Positions 6,410-6,689 of a DNA stretch of 6,689 nt are shown piece by piece (position 1 is the first letter of the stretch; each line of letters starts with the position of its first letter). Both the position numbers and the translations under genes were made by a program. Source of the DNA: Simkania sp. (GTDB lineage Bacteria > Chlamydiota > Chlamydiia > Chlamydiales > Simkaniaceae); NCBI GenBank assembly GCA_028281425.1, contig JANQJX010000172.1, positions 1 through 6,689 on the forward strand, given 5' to 3'. The notes beneath the pieces were generated by a model. The model was not told the origin of the DNA, did not search any database, and worked only from the letters and a program-made list of their open reading frames with translations.

Positions 6410-6655
6410 TTACATTTCAAAGAAAAATGGTTCAACATCTTTGAGTTCTAATGTCTTTAAATTTTGATACTTTCTTTTTCTCTTGTCTTCTTTCGAAAAG
6501 GCTAATAATCGATTCGACTTAATCCCAAAAATAAATTTCTTATTCATTTCATATTGTATAAACTCCATCTTTTTCTTTTTCAAACTTTCGCACCTCAGGT
6601 TTGATCTATACCCATTAAGATTCGAAATACCTTTTAACAAGGTGCTGAAACAGCC
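6410..6655 (-). pseudogene. remnant of a DDE transposase (IS4/IS701-like), internal fragment
   Basis: The minus-strand frame is open between TAG (6656-6658) and TAA (6410-6412). It could only start at the TTG at 6640 (76 residues) and lacks a credible start or ribosome site. The core MEFIQYEMNKKFIFGIKSNR, followed by LLAFSKEDKRKRKYQ, resembles from memory the segment of IS4/IS701-type transposases after the second catalytic Asp, usually of the form NMEFI...KKFIxALKxNRLVALSxEDK. The expected upstream DSWY/F-type motif is not readable; only a degraded SNLRCESLKKKK precedes it. The C-terminal part with the last catalytic Glu is missing. At about 80 of some 350-450 residues this cannot be active. 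Family assignment is by pattern recall; a small lysine-rich hypothetical gene is the alternative. Confidence 0.6.
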
Positions 6656-6689
6656 CTAAATTTATCTCTTACACGCGATCTAAAATCTT

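Overview
The window is an AT-rich stretch of bacterial DNA. It holds two cell-wall genes on the plus strand, one very large gene of unknown function on the minus strand facing them, and the eroded remains of a transposase at the right edge. The neighbouring pair murE (meso-diaminopimelate type) and amiA, the AmiA form without an autoinhibitory helix, suggests a member of the Chlamydiota. From memory, Chlamydia has pbp3-murE-amiA in the same order. The low GC, the lineage-specific giant protein and the transposase debris point more to an amoeba- or arthropod-associated chlamydia (Parachlamydiales-like) than to Chlamydia itself. This assignment is inference from gene content and was not checked by a search.

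Bases 1-1361 hold the C-terminal ~452 codons of murE. Its start lies left of the window: the reading frame is open and recognisably MurE-like from the first base. Bases 1362-1657 are a spacer with no convincing gene. It carries a good sigma70-type promoter (1451-1479), so amiA is probably transcribed at least partly on its own. AmiA (1658-2341) is an exported, probably lipid-anchored, zinc N-acetylmuramoyl-L-alanine amidase. A strong intrinsic terminator for the amiA transcript (2436-2482) lies inside the 3' coding end of the convergent gene. MurE adds meso-DAP to the peptidoglycan precursor in the cytoplasm. AmiA cuts the stem peptide from the glycan in the periplasm, so the pair covers both ends of the peptidoglycan cycle.

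Bases 2373-6236 (minus strand) encode a 1287-residue soluble protein that I do not recognise. It has a ~125-residue N-terminal domain, a Pro/Asn/Ser linker encoded by five 45-48 bp tandem repeats, and about 1,070 residues of diverged repeats marked by a W-x-x-L-S/T-x-x-x-Q motif. Within that part a block of ~400 residues is tandemly duplicated. A good promoter (6270-6298) lies just upstream. The layout would suit a secreted effector or scaffold, but nothing in the sequence proves that.

Bases 6237-6409 are AT-rich intergenic DNA with that promoter. Bases 6410-6655 are a transposase relic, which suggests that the giant gene borders a region of past insertion-element activity.
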